Assembly (NCBI GenBank): GCA_963662985.1
Contig: OY760067.1
Span: 2,302,800-2,366,799 of the forward strand
Source of the DNA: G963662985 sp963662985
GTDB lineage: Bacteria; Chloroflexota; Anaerolineae; Anaerolineales; UBA11579
Length of the DNA stretch: 64,000 bases
Direction of reading: 5' to 3'
The translations under genes were made by a program, and so were the position numbers. Every line of letters starts with the position of its first letter. The stretch's first letter is position 1. Below, in pieces: positions 8,848 to 16,445 of the stretch. A model generated the notes under the pieces. That model did not search any database, was not told the origin of the DNA, and saw only the letters and a program-made list of their open reading frames with translations.

Positions 8848-9321
8848 ATGTTAGTAATAAAAGAAGCATCTATTCATGATGGCACTGAAATATTAGAAAA
8901 AGATCATCAAGAATTAAACCAAGAGGTTTATCGGATTATTAGCGAAATTGATGTTGATTCTCTATCACGAATTAGTAAATATTTAATCCACGAAGAATTT
9001 AGAAAACATTTTTTTTCATCAAAACACAAAGTGGAAAAATTTCAACATGAAGAAAATTTTGTAAAAGATCGCGTGATGGTAAATATTCGATGTGAATCTT
9101 CATTAGAATCAGATTTTGCAAAAATGGATTATTTCTATAAAGAAGGCATTGTCGATGTTGCAATAGAAGTTTTGCCAAATTACAGAGACCCTGTGGATTT
9201 ATCCCACGGAGAGATTTTTGAAAAATTAGTAGAAAAAATAAAAGACAAGTTTCCTAAAGTACCTACGAAAATAATTCTAGTAGATATTGTTAAGAAAGAG
9301 AATCCTTATGACGAACTATGA
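8848..9321 (+). CDS. BglII-like restriction-fold protein, probably catalytically inactive
   Basis: 157 residues, wedged between gatA (12-bp gap) and gatB (14-bp overlap). The C-terminal two thirds follow the pattern of BglII-type endonuclease-fold proteins: FVKDRVMVNIR (71-81), a helix with YFYKEG, then VDVAIEVLPNY, a Ser-His-Gly-Glu segment, and PKVPTKIILVDI. In active relatives the strand reads V-E-I-Q, contributing the catalytic Glu and Gln; here these positions read N79 and R81, so nuclease activity is doubtful. No methyltransferase gene is nearby. The assignment rests on recalled motif order and needs a profile search. It could equally be a domesticated RNA- or tRNA-binding protein, given the gat context. 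Confidence 0.6.
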   Translation: MLVIKEASIHDGTEILEKDHQELNQEVYRIISEIDVDSLSRISKYLIHEEFRKHFFSSKHKVEKFQHEENFVKDRVMVNIRCESSLESDFAKMDYFYKEGIVDVAIEVLPNYRDPVDLSHGEIFEKLVEKIKDKFPKVPTKIILVDIVKKENPYDEL

Positions 9322-10741
9322 AGCAGTGATCGGGTTAGAAACCCACATTCAATTAAACACAAAAACTAAAATCTTTTGCTCATGTAAAGCAGATAGTTGG
9401 GGAGAAGAGCCAAACACGAATGTTTGTCCAGTATGTTCAGGTTCACCTGGTGTATTACCGGTTTTAAATAAAGCTGTGATTGAAAAAGCAGTCTTATTAG
9501 CCAAGGCAATGAACGCGGATATCCCCGATGTTTCATATTTTGATCGAAAAAATTATTTTTACCCAGATCTCCCAAAAGGCTATCAAATTACCCAATATGA
9601 TCAATCTGTGTCAAAAGGTGGTTTTCTTGATTTAAAAATGGATGGCTACACTCGTCGAGTCCATATCCATAAGGCTCATGTGGAAGAAGACGCAGGGAAA
9701 ACAAAAAATGAAGTCGATCGTCGATTAATTGATTTTAATCGTTGTGGTGTGCCCCTAGTTGAAATGGTAACCATGCCTGATTTGCGTACCGCTGATGAAG
9801 CTGCAGAATATTTAATTCGTTTACGCCAATTATTACGATGGCTCGGAATTTCTGAAGGAAATATGGAACGTGCTCACCTACGATGTGATGCAAATGTTTC
9901 CATTCGTCCAGAAGGATCGACAGAATTATTTACAAAAACAGAAATAAAAAATGTGAACTCGATTGAAGCAGTTCGTACAGCAATAGAAAAAGAAATCAAA
10001 CGTCAAGTTAAAGAAGTGTCAGCAGGCAATCAAATCAAACCTTGGACCTTACAATGGGATGACTCTACTCAATCGTTGAAAAAAATGCGTTCAAAAGAAA
10101 CAGAAGCAGATTACCGATATTTTAGAGAACCAGATTTGTTAAAAGTTGACATGACCGAGCAGTGGAAAAATGAGATATTGAAAGATTTTCCTGAATTGCC
10201 TATAGCAAGAATGGAAAGATTTATCGAAGAATATAATTTACCATTCTATGATGCCAATATTCTTACAACAGAAAAAGATATCTCAGACTTCTTTGAAACA
10301 GCAGTGAAATTATATAGCGCAGATCCGAAACGTGTTTCAAACTGGATGATGAATGAAGTGTTACGGCTCATTAATGATGAAGGCATTTCAACATCCGAAT
10401 TAACAATTACTCCAGAATATCTTATCGAGATTATCAAACTTGTGGATGATAAAAAAGTGAATACTAGCACAGGTAAATCTCTCGTCGAAAAAGTCCAAAA
10501 AACCGGTAAAACGCCAAGCAAAATTGTGGAAGAAGAAGGATTAGCGCAAGTAAGTGATGAAGGGGCAATCAAAGCAATCTGCGAAGAAGTTTTAAGTGCA
10601 AATCAAGCTGAAGTTGCTGCTTATAAAGCAGGCAAGCTTGGCCTGATTGGATTTTTCGTAGGACAAGTCATGCAAAAATCTAGAGGAAAAGCAAACCCTC
10701 AACAGGCAAAAGCTCTCTTAGAATCCTTATTGAACGAATAA
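9308..10741 (+). CDS. gatB: Asp-tRNA(Asn)/Glu-tRNA(Gln) amidotransferase subunit B
   Basis: 477 residues, the family length. The start at 9308 is chosen because it follows an AGAAAGAG ribosome site and gives the canonical N-terminus MTNYEAVIGLETHIQLNT; an upstream in-frame start at 9287 lies inside the previous gene. The zinc site CSCKA..CPVCSG is split over residues about 25-45, the kinase-like cradle carries ITQYDQS and DLRTADEAAEYL, and the C-terminal YqeY-like tail domain ends in VGQVMQKSRGKANPQQ. It phosphorylates the mischarged Glu or Asp and transfers ammonia from GatA. The overlap with the preceding gene suggests coupled translation. Confidence 0.95.
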   Translation: MTNYEAVIGLETHIQLNTKTKIFCSCKADSWGEEPNTNVCPVCSGSPGVLPVLNKAVIEKAVLLAKAMNADIPDVSYFDRKNYFYPDLPKGYQITQYDQSVSKGGFLDLKMDGYTRRVHIHKAHVEEDAGKTKNEVDRRLIDFNRCGVPLVEMVTMPDLRTADEAAEYLIRLRQLLRWLGISEGNMERAHLRCDANVSIRPEGSTELFTKTEIKNVNSIEAVRTAIEKEIKRQVKEVSAGNQIKPWTLQWDDSTQSLKKMRSKETEADYRYFREPDLLKVDMTEQWKNEILKDFPELPIARMERFIEEYNLPFYDANILTTEKDISDFFETAVKLYSADPKRVSNWMMNEVLRLINDEGISTSELTITPEYLIEIIKLVDDKKVNTSTGKSLVEKVQKTGKTPSKIVEEEGLAQVSDEGAIKAICEEVLSANQAEVAAYKAGKLGLIGFFVGQVMQKSRGKANPQQAKALLESLLNE

Positions 10742-10776
10742 TGCAAAAAACACAGAAATAGTATAAGATTGATTAT

Positions 10777-11319
10777 ATGGAAAAATTTATCGAAGTAAAA
10801 ATAAGTAGTGTAAGAGTAGGGTTGATGTCTCAAAATCGTGTAGTCTTACTGAGAGATGCAATAGATGAACGTTACCTTCCAATTTGGGTAGATCCAAATC
10901 AAGCTGAATTAATTACACTAGCCTTACAAGACATCCAAACAGCAAGACCATTAACTCATGACTTATTAAAAAATCTAATTCGTCAATTAGACGCAAGATT
11001 AGTAAGAGTTGAAATCATCAATGTTGAAAAAGAAGTGTTTTATGCACGTTTAGTGATTGAAGGTTCCACAACGGGAAGTGAAAAAGTATATGTGGATTGT
11101 CGCCCATCAGATGCAATCGCGTTAGCAGTCAGAACAAATGCAACAATTTATGTGTCAGATGAAGTTATGCAAAAAGCGTCGATTAGCCCTGATGAAGACT
11201 TAATACAATTAGACGATTCTATCTCAACGAATACTCAATCAAATGATGATTCAGATTCAAATAGTGGAAATCAAAGACTTTCATTATTTGATGATTTTAT
11301 AGATAATATGGATTTTTAA
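10777..11319 (+). CDS. Bifunctional nuclease (BFN/DUF151) domain protein
   Basis: 180 residues. The BFN domain (about 1-140) is recognisable by LPIWVDPNQAELITLAL, the segment RPLTHDLLKNLI, and C-R-P-S-D-A-I-A-L-A-VR near residue 110. A Ser/Asp-rich tail of about 35 residues ends in LSLFDDFID. Plant BFN1 and some bacterial homologues have been linked to nuclease activity, but the biochemical role of bacterial DUF151 proteins is not settled. It sits 35 bp after gatB and only 3 bp before dnaB, so it is probably in the same operon and may act in nucleic-acid metabolism. Confidence 0.85.
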   Translation: MEKFIEVKISSVRVGLMSQNRVVLLRDAIDERYLPIWVDPNQAELITLALQDIQTARPLTHDLLKNLIRQLDARLVRVEIINVEKEVFYARLVIEGSTTGSEKVYVDCRPSDAIALAVRTNATIYVSDEVMQKASISPDEDLIQLDDSISTNTQSNDDSDSNSGNQRLSLFDDFIDNMDF

Positions 11320-11322
11320 ATT

Positions 11323-12744
11323 ATGGTTTTTAATTCATCAGTAGAAGAAAGTGCGCCAAAACTTCAAGCACAACCGAATAACCGTGATGCAGAAGAAAGT
11401 GTATTAGGTGCTATCCTAATCAATCCTGAAGCATTCTATGAAGTCTCGCAATATTTGCGTGCTGATGATTTTTATTATCATAAAAACAAATGTGTTTGGG
11501 AGGCTTTCACAAGCCTTAATGAAAAAAATTCTCCTATTGATCCAATTACAGTTAAAGATGAATTAGAAAGAAAAGATCAATTAATGGAGATTGGCGGCAT
11601 TGGATATTTAGCAGAATTATCCAATAAAGTTCCTAACTCATTGCACGCAGAAACGTATGCAAAACGCGTGGAAGAAGCTTCTACGCGTAGAAATATGATT
11701 GCTGCAGCTGAGAAAATTGCTAGCCAAGCTTATTCAGACGACTTAGAACTTAGCACAGCCATTGAAAACTCAGAAAAAGCCATATTTAGTGTAAGCGATC
11801 GCTTAACTTCAAAAGATGTAAAACCCATCACACAAGTTTTAGATGACTATTCTGAAGCAGTTTATGAAAGAAGAGCCCTTGGTCTAGATTTTATGGGGAT
11901 TCCTACAGGATTCACAGATCTAGATAAAATGTTATCTGGTTTGCAAAAATCAGATTTGATGATTATTGCCGGACGTCCTGGGCAAGGGAAAACCAGTTTT
12001 ATGCTTTCTTTGGCAAAGAATATCGCTTTAGATGCCAAAAAACATGTTGTCATATTTTCAATGGAAATGAGCAATGAGCAACTTACGCAAAGACTAATTT
12101 CACAACACGCAGGCATTGATTCAAATCGTTTAAGAGTGGCAAATTTAGATGAGCATGAATGGAACAAGTTTGATGAAACAGTCCAAACTTATAGAAAAGC
12201 GAATATCCATTTAGATGACACTCCCGCACTAACTCCCACACAGATTCGGGCAAAATGTCGCCGCCTTCATCAAGAACACCCAATCGATCTTATATTGATT
12301 GATTATTTGCAACTGATGAGCACTGAAAGAAGAATTGATAACCGCGTTCAAGAAGTCTCATTGATTTCTAGAAATTTAAAAATTTTAGCCCGTGAATTAG
12401 ATGTACCAGTCATGGCAGCCGCTCAATTATCTCGTGCTGTTATGCAAAGAGCAGATAAAAAGCCGATGCTCTCTGACTTGAGAGAATCTGGTTCTTTGGA
12501 ACAAGACGCTGATATTGTTATGTTTATCTATCGTCCAGAAGATGCAAATTCAAGTGATGATAAAAAACAAGATCAGCAAGAAGAACAAAATGTGCAGAAA
12601 AGACCAGAAAATGATGCTGTCCACACGCAAATATTAGTAGCAAAACACAGAAATGGCCCCACAGGCTCTGTTGATCTATTATTCTGGAAGAATCAAGCTC
12701 GCTTTGTAAACGCAGCATTTAGAGAACGAGATTTGAATGAATAA
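11323..12744 (+). CDS. dnaB: Replicative DNA helicase
   Basis: 473 residues. The N-terminal helical domain (about 18-120, RDAEESVLGAILINPEAF) contacts primase; the RecA-like C-terminal domain has Walker A GRPGQGKT (217-224), a Walker B in LILIDYLQLM, and QLSRAVMQRADKKPMLSDLRESGSLEQDAD, given here only by position (about 365-395). It unwinds DNA at the fork as a hexamer. An acidic insertion (about 405-430, rich in Asp/Gln/Glu) interrupts the C-terminal part and is longer than in model DnaB. The gene overlaps the DnaD-like gene by 8 bp, and the doubled DnaC-like ATPase follows, giving a helicase plus loader operon. Confidence 0.95.
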   Translation: MVFNSSVEESAPKLQAQPNNRDAEESVLGAILINPEAFYEVSQYLRADDFYYHKNKCVWEAFTSLNEKNSPIDPITVKDELERKDQLMEIGGIGYLAELSNKVPNSLHAETYAKRVEEASTRRNMIAAAEKIASQAYSDDLELSTAIENSEKAIFSVSDRLTSKDVKPITQVLDDYSEAVYERRALGLDFMGIPTGFTDLDKMLSGLQKSDLMIIAGRPGQGKTSFMLSLAKNIALDAKKHVVIFSMEMSNEQLTQRLISQHAGIDSNRLRVANLDEHEWNKFDETVQTYRKANIHLDDTPALTPTQIRAKCRRLHQEHPIDLILIDYLQLMSTERRIDNRVQEVSLISRNLKILARELDVPVMAAAQLSRAVMQRADKKPMLSDLRESGSLEQDADIVMFIYRPEDANSSDDKKQDQQEEQNVQKRPENDAVHTQILVAKHRNGPTGSVDLLFWKNQARFVNAAFRERDLNE

Positions 12745-13405
12745 TCAATTAAATATCGATCTTAATAATAAAAAGAATTTCTCTTTCCCTATAGAAATCT
12801 TAACGAAAGTTTTAAAAAAAATTGAAAATATTGAAACAATAAAATTTCTAATTTTTACATTGTATAGATTTCAAGCAGAAAATTTAAAAATTCAATTTTT
12901 TACAAAATCTCAAATTGAAAGCTCAAATTCATTAAGTGAAATACTAGCTGATATAAAAAAATTAGATATCATTTTAAAAGAATTAGTAGATTTAGGCGTT
13001 TTTATCAGCGTTGAAACCAATTATAAGAATAAAAAAGAACAACTTTATTTATTAAATAATGCAAGAAATCGAGCTGCAATAAGAGCAATTGAAACTGGCG
13101 AATGGTTACCAAAATCAAACGTAGAAGAAATAACCTTTGTCGATAGACCTAACATCTACCAGCTCTATGAAGATAATATTGGTGCACTTACACCAATAAT
13201 TGCAGAATTACTGGATGAAGCAGAAAAAGAATATTCATACCCATGGATAGAAGAAGCCTTCAAAATTGCAGTAAAAAAAGATGCAAGAAATTGGGCATAT
13301 GTTGAAGCCATATTAAAACGTTGGAAAAAAGACAAATCGACTACATGGATAGGAGAGAAGAATGACTCAGAAGAAGAAGACCCCTTCGCCCATATCTACA
13401 AATAA
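12737..13405 (+). CDS. DnaD/DnaB_2-domain primosome protein
   Basis: 222 residues. The C-terminal part (about 137-200) matches the DnaD/DnaB_2 domain: YEDNIGALTPIIAELLDEA, WIEEAFKIAV, then ARNWAYVEAILKRW, ending in an acidic tail. The N-terminal part (about 15-115) is helical and probably corresponds to the winged-helix oligomerisation domain of DnaD. In Firmicutes such proteins help place the replicative helicase on DNA. Context agrees: it overlaps dnaB upstream by 8 bp and the DnaC-like gene downstream by 44 bp, which is a large overlap and suggests strict co-translation. It is not an exact DnaD orthologue by sequence. Confidence 0.85.
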   Translation: MNNQLNIDLNNKKNFSFPIEILTKVLKKIENIETIKFLIFTLYRFQAENLKIQFFTKSQIESSNSLSEILADIKKLDIILKELVDLGVFISVETNYKNKKEQLYLLNNARNRAAIRAIETGEWLPKSNVEEITFVDRPNIYQLYEDNIGALTPIIAELLDEAEKEYSYPWIEEAFKIAVKKDARNWAYVEAILKRWKKDKSTTWIGEKNDSEEEDPFAHIYK

Positions 13406-14699
13406 TGATTCTTTTCGCATAGTAGGTGATCCCGATTGTCCTATATGTCATGGCATTGGATTTTATAAATATAACGTGCCATTGAATCATCCAGACTTTG
13501 GAAAAATGTATGTTTGTGAATGTCGGGCTGATGAAATGCAGCAAAAAGCTGTTTCATATGCCTATGCTCAATCAAAATTACAACATTTAGATACATTAAC
13601 ATTTGATACTTTTCAACCTACAGGCAGGGGAGTATCAAATCCCATTCAAGCAGCTTCAATAAGTGATGCATTTTATACAGCACAAAAATTTGCTGAAAAA
13701 CCCGAAAACTGGTTATTTTTGCAGGGCGGATATGGGTGTGGAAAAACACATTTAGCAGCAGCGATAACAAATAAAGCAATTGAGAATCAAATCAAAACCT
13801 TATTTTTAACAGCTCCTGATCTTTTGGATCTTCTTCGTCGTGCTTATCAAAATCCTACAATCACATTCGATCAACAAATGGATGAAATTTTGAATATCCC
13901 TCTTCTAATCATTGATGATTTTGGCACGCAAAACGCAACTGATTGGGCAGAAGAGAAGATATTCCAAATCATCAATCATCGATATATCAATCGATTACCC
14001 TTAGTAATTACTTCAAATTTGCCAATTCAAAGTATAGAAGGACGCTTACGATCTCGTTTGATGGACTTTAACTTGGTTACACATGTACAAATTATGGCAC
14101 CAGATTATCGCCAACCAAGTGACCGAGGAGAACATGAATTATCAGTATTAGAGTATTTAGGAAATCATACTTTTGATACTTTTTCTTTCAGAAGAAATGA
14201 ATCGGGCATCACCCCCAAAATGAGCAATGACCTTCAAATAGCATTTGAAGCAGCAAAAGCCTATGCTCAAAAACCAGAAGGTTGGATGATTTTTTATGGC
14301 ACCAATGGATCTGGAAAAACTCATCTTGCAGCAGCAATTGCAAATGCTTGTTTAGGCACACCTATTCCGCCATTATTTGTTAGCGTACCTGATTTATTGG
14401 ATTATCTCCGCGAAGCGTTTAATCCTTCCTCAATGAAATCATTAGGAAATAGATTCCAAGAAGTCAAAACAATTCCCCTTTTAATTCTAGATGATTTAAA
14501 CACACGAGCATCAACCCAATGGGCAAAAGAGAAATTATTGCAACTAATAAATTATCGTTATGTCACTCATTTGCCAACAATTATCACAACCTCTGAACCA
14601 ATTGAAGATCTTGATATGAGAATCCAAAGCCGAATAATGGATTCAAGAACTAGTGCGATATATCGATTTTCAGCATTACCTTTTCGAGGTAATAAATAA
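13362..14699 (+). CDS. Doubled DnaC/DnaI-like AAA+ helicase-loader ATPase
   Basis: 445 residues with two tandem DnaC-like AAA+ domains in one chain. The N-terminus has a small metal-type motif (CPIC at 26-29, CEC at 52-54) like DnaI. Domain 1: Walker A GGYGCGKT (122-129), Walker B LIIDD (182-186), sensor-1 TSN (217-219), RLRSRLMD. Domain 2: Walker A GTNGSGKT (313-320), Walker B LILDD (374-378), but TSE instead of TSN at sensor-1 and DDLN instead of DDFG. The second half may therefore bind but hydrolyse poorly. Normal loaders are single-domain proteins of about 250-310 residues. It follows the DnaD-like gene (44-bp overlap, RBS GGAGAGAAG). Confidence 0.9.
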   Translation: MTQKKKTPSPISTNNDSFRIVGDPDCPICHGIGFYKYNVPLNHPDFGKMYVCECRADEMQQKAVSYAYAQSKLQHLDTLTFDTFQPTGRGVSNPIQAASISDAFYTAQKFAEKPENWLFLQGGYGCGKTHLAAAITNKAIENQIKTLFLTAPDLLDLLRRAYQNPTITFDQQMDEILNIPLLIIDDFGTQNATDWAEEKIFQIINHRYINRLPLVITSNLPIQSIEGRLRSRLMDFNLVTHVQIMAPDYRQPSDRGEHELSVLEYLGNHTFDTFSFRRNESGITPKMSNDLQIAFEAAKAYAQKPEGWMIFYGTNGSGKTHLAAAIANACLGTPIPPLFVSVPDLLDYLREAFNPSSMKSLGNRFQEVKTIPLLILDDLNTRASTQWAKEKLLQLINYRYVTHLPTIITTSEPIEDLDMRIQSRIMDSRTSAIYRFSALPFRGNK

Positions 14700-14753
14700 G
14701 TTCGTTAACCAATCACTAATATATAAATAAATATTTGATAAAGTCTGATAGTT

Positions 14754-14768
14754 ATTGTATAGTACAAT
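14754..14768. promoter_or_regulatory. 15-bp perfect inverted repeat in the phoU promoter region
   Basis: ATTGTA-TAG-TACAAT lies 52 bp before the phoU start. Its right arm contains TACAAT, a possible -10 box, so a protein bound to the palindrome would cover the promoter. It does not resemble the direct-repeat Pho box. Confidence 0.4.
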
Positions 14769-14786
14769 AAATTAAATTTAAAATTT

Positions 14787-14812
14787 GGAGAAAACTCCGA
14801 TTCGACTAGGAG
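14787..14812 (+). promoter_or_regulatory. Alternative hairpins involving the phoU ribosome site
   Basis: GGAG (14787-14790), CTCC (14795-14798) and GGAG (14809-14812, the ribosome site) are arranged so that CTCC can pair with either GGAG. Pairing with the second would hide the RBS. The helices are only 4 bp, so this may be accidental. Confidence 0.25.
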
Positions 14813-14819
14813 AAGCAAA

Positions 14820-15491
14820 ATGAGAGAGAGCTACGAACGAGATATTCAAGATCTTTTAAACGAAGTATTAGTTCTTGGAAGTATGGTTGAACAAGCAACA
14901 TTAGCAGCAGTAGAAGCGTTGGAAAAACGCAATGTTGAAAAAGCCAAACAAGTTTATAAAGCTGATATTAATGTAAACAGAAAAAGATTTGAAATTGAAG
15001 AAAAAACATTAATTCAAATGGCCACCCAAGGACCAATGGCCACTGACTTACGTCTCTTTGCTTCAATCCTTGAGATTAGCACAGAATTGGAACGAATGGG
15101 AGACTATGCCAAAGGGATCGCAAAAATTGCAATAAATATGGAAGGGCAAAGATTACTAAAACCATTGGTAGATCTTCCAAAAATGAGCAAACTTACCGTA
15201 GAGTTCTTGCACGAAGCGCTAGAAGCATTTGTAAATCTTGATGGCAAGAAAGCATATGATATTGCAAGAAATGATGATGCAATTGATGATTTATTCAAAA
15301 ATATTCAAACAGAATTAGTTCACTTTATGATTAATGATTCTGAATCAATTGATAAAGCAAATCAGCTTATGTGGGCATCCCACAATTTGGAAAGAATGGG
15401 AGACCGAGTGGTCAACATTTGTGAACGAACAATTTTTGTCACAACAGGTGAAATGACAGAATTAAGCTTTAGTGACGATGAGAAAAAATAA
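14820..15491 (+). CDS. phoU: Phosphate-uptake regulator PhoU
   Basis: 223 residues made of two three-helix PhoU repeats (about 1-110 and 115-210). Each repeat ends with the metal-binding E(L)ERMGD motif: TELERMGDYAKGIA and HNLERMGDRVVNICE. PhoU connects the PstSCAB phosphate transporter with the PhoR/PhoB system and limits phosphate uptake. Here no pst or pho genes adjoin it, so it is a stand-alone copy. The RBS is AGGAG, 7 nt before the ATG. A possible regulatory palindrome and short hairpins precede it, and a strong terminator follows. Confidence 0.95.
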   Translation: MRESYERDIQDLLNEVLVLGSMVEQATLAAVEALEKRNVEKAKQVYKADINVNRKRFEIEEKTLIQMATQGPMATDLRLFASILEISTELERMGDYAKGIAKIAINMEGQRLLKPLVDLPKMSKLTVEFLHEALEAFVNLDGKKAYDIARNDDAIDDLFKNIQTELVHFMINDSESIDKANQLMWASHNLERMGDRVVNICERTIFVTTGEMTELSFSDDEKK

Positions 15492-15519
15492 AAAAAGCAG
15501 GTGAAAGCCTGCTTTTTTT
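15491..15519. terminator. Bidirectional terminator between phoU and the formate/nitrite channel
   Basis: The GC-rich stem AGCAGG / CCTGCT with a 6-nt loop is extended by A and T runs on both sides. It starts at the phoU stop and overlaps the last codon of the convergent gene. Confidence 0.85.
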
Positions 15520-16357
15520 ATTTATCATTTTTTAGATAGATTAACCAATAAATTCCACCAATAAAAACGCCACCACCAATAAGATTACCAATAGTTACCG
15601 GGAGTAAATTTTTCAGAAAAATTGAAGACCATGTAATACTGTTATATTGAGAAATGGAACTTTGAATTAAATCCCAAAAATTAGATGGTGCGAAAGTTTT
15701 AATAGCCCATCCGAATGGCAGAAAATACATATTAGCAACACAATGTTCAAATCCTGCCGCAACAAACATACTAATAATAGGAATAATAATCGCAACCTTG
15801 CTAGCATATGTTTTCGCACCGTAAGATGCCCAAACAGCCAAACACACAATAATATTACATAAAATCCCTAAAGCGACCGCTTGCCCAAATCCAAGATTAA
15901 CCTTAGCTTTTGCTATATCTAAAGCAGTTTTCCCCAAAAGCCCATCATGTACGAAATAATGTTTTGACGTAAATACTAAGAATACTAATAATAAAGCCCC
16001 CAAGAAATTTCCGATATAGACAATAGAAAGATTCTTAATCATAGCGGTAAATTTTATTTTTTTATCAAGAAATCCTATTGAAAGGAGATTGTTCCCTGTA
16101 AAAAGTTCTGCACCACACACAGATACCAAGATTAACCCCACTGAAAATGCGATTCCTGCGAGTAATTTAGTTACGCCAAAAGGCAAATTTGCAGCATCCG
16201 TAGAGATTATTGTTGCAAATATAGCACCAAACCCAATAAACATCCCAGCTAAAACTGCTAATAAAAAAGTTGAAAGAAAAGATTTTTTTGTTTTGATCTG
16301 ACTAACTTCAATAGTTTTAGTAGAAATTTCTTTTGGTGAAAGATCATTGAATCCCAT
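15518..16357 (-). CDS. Formate/nitrite transporter (FNT) family channel
   Basis: 279 residues with six predicted membrane helices, the FNT fold. Recognisable parts are AGMFIGFGAIFATI in helix 1, GAELFTGNN (the conserved loop after helix 2) and a duplicated pattern in the second half (CNIIVCLAVW, GFEHCVANMYFLPFG with the central pore His). FocA, NirC and HSC members share this layout, and the substrate (formate, nitrite or hydrosulfide) cannot be read from sequence alone. No formate lyase or nitrite reductase gene is adjacent. The RBS is GGAG and the gene is monocistronic, bounded by terminators at both ends. Confidence 0.9.
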   Translation of the reverse strand: MGFNDLSPKEISTKTIEVSQIKTKKSFLSTFLLAVLAGMFIGFGAIFATIISTDAANLPFGVTKLLAGIAFSVGLILVSVCGAELFTGNNLLSIGFLDKKIKFTAMIKNLSIVYIGNFLGALLLVFLVFTSKHYFVHDGLLGKTALDIAKAKVNLGFGQAVALGILCNIIVCLAVWASYGAKTYASKVAIIIPIISMFVAAGFEHCVANMYFLPFGWAIKTFAPSNFWDLIQSSISQYNSITWSSIFLKNLLPVTIGNLIGGGVFIGGIYWLIYLKNDK

Positions 16358-16394
16358 TTTTACTCCTTTATGGATAATGGTAAATCTAGTAAAT

Positions 16395-16424
16395 AAAACG
16401 AGTTCACAATTGTGAACTCGTTTT
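16395..16424. terminator. Long perfect palindrome acting as terminator of the ABC ATPase gene
   Basis: A perfect 15-bp inverted repeat with no unpaired loop, AAAACGAGTTCACAA and its complement, lies 21 bp after the stop of the ABC ATPase (minus strand), with T-rich sequence on both sides. The TTCACAA..TTGTGAA order is the reverse of a Rex operator, so I read it as a terminator. Confidence 0.75.
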
Positions 16425-16445
16425 TAAGTTTTTTAGAACAGTTTT

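Noticed and set aside
8848..9321. Active restriction endonuclease of a restriction-modification system
   Set aside because: Expected catalytic residues are replaced and no methyltransferase is nearby.
14754..14768. Pho box before phoU
   Set aside because: A Pho box is a pair of direct repeats around CTGTCAT; this is a symmetric palindrome of unrelated sequence.
16395..16424. Palindrome with TTCACAA..TTGTGAA as a Rex or Crp site
   Set aside because: Order of half-sites is the reverse of a Rex operator, it lies after a gene end and has T-rich flanks; better as a terminator.
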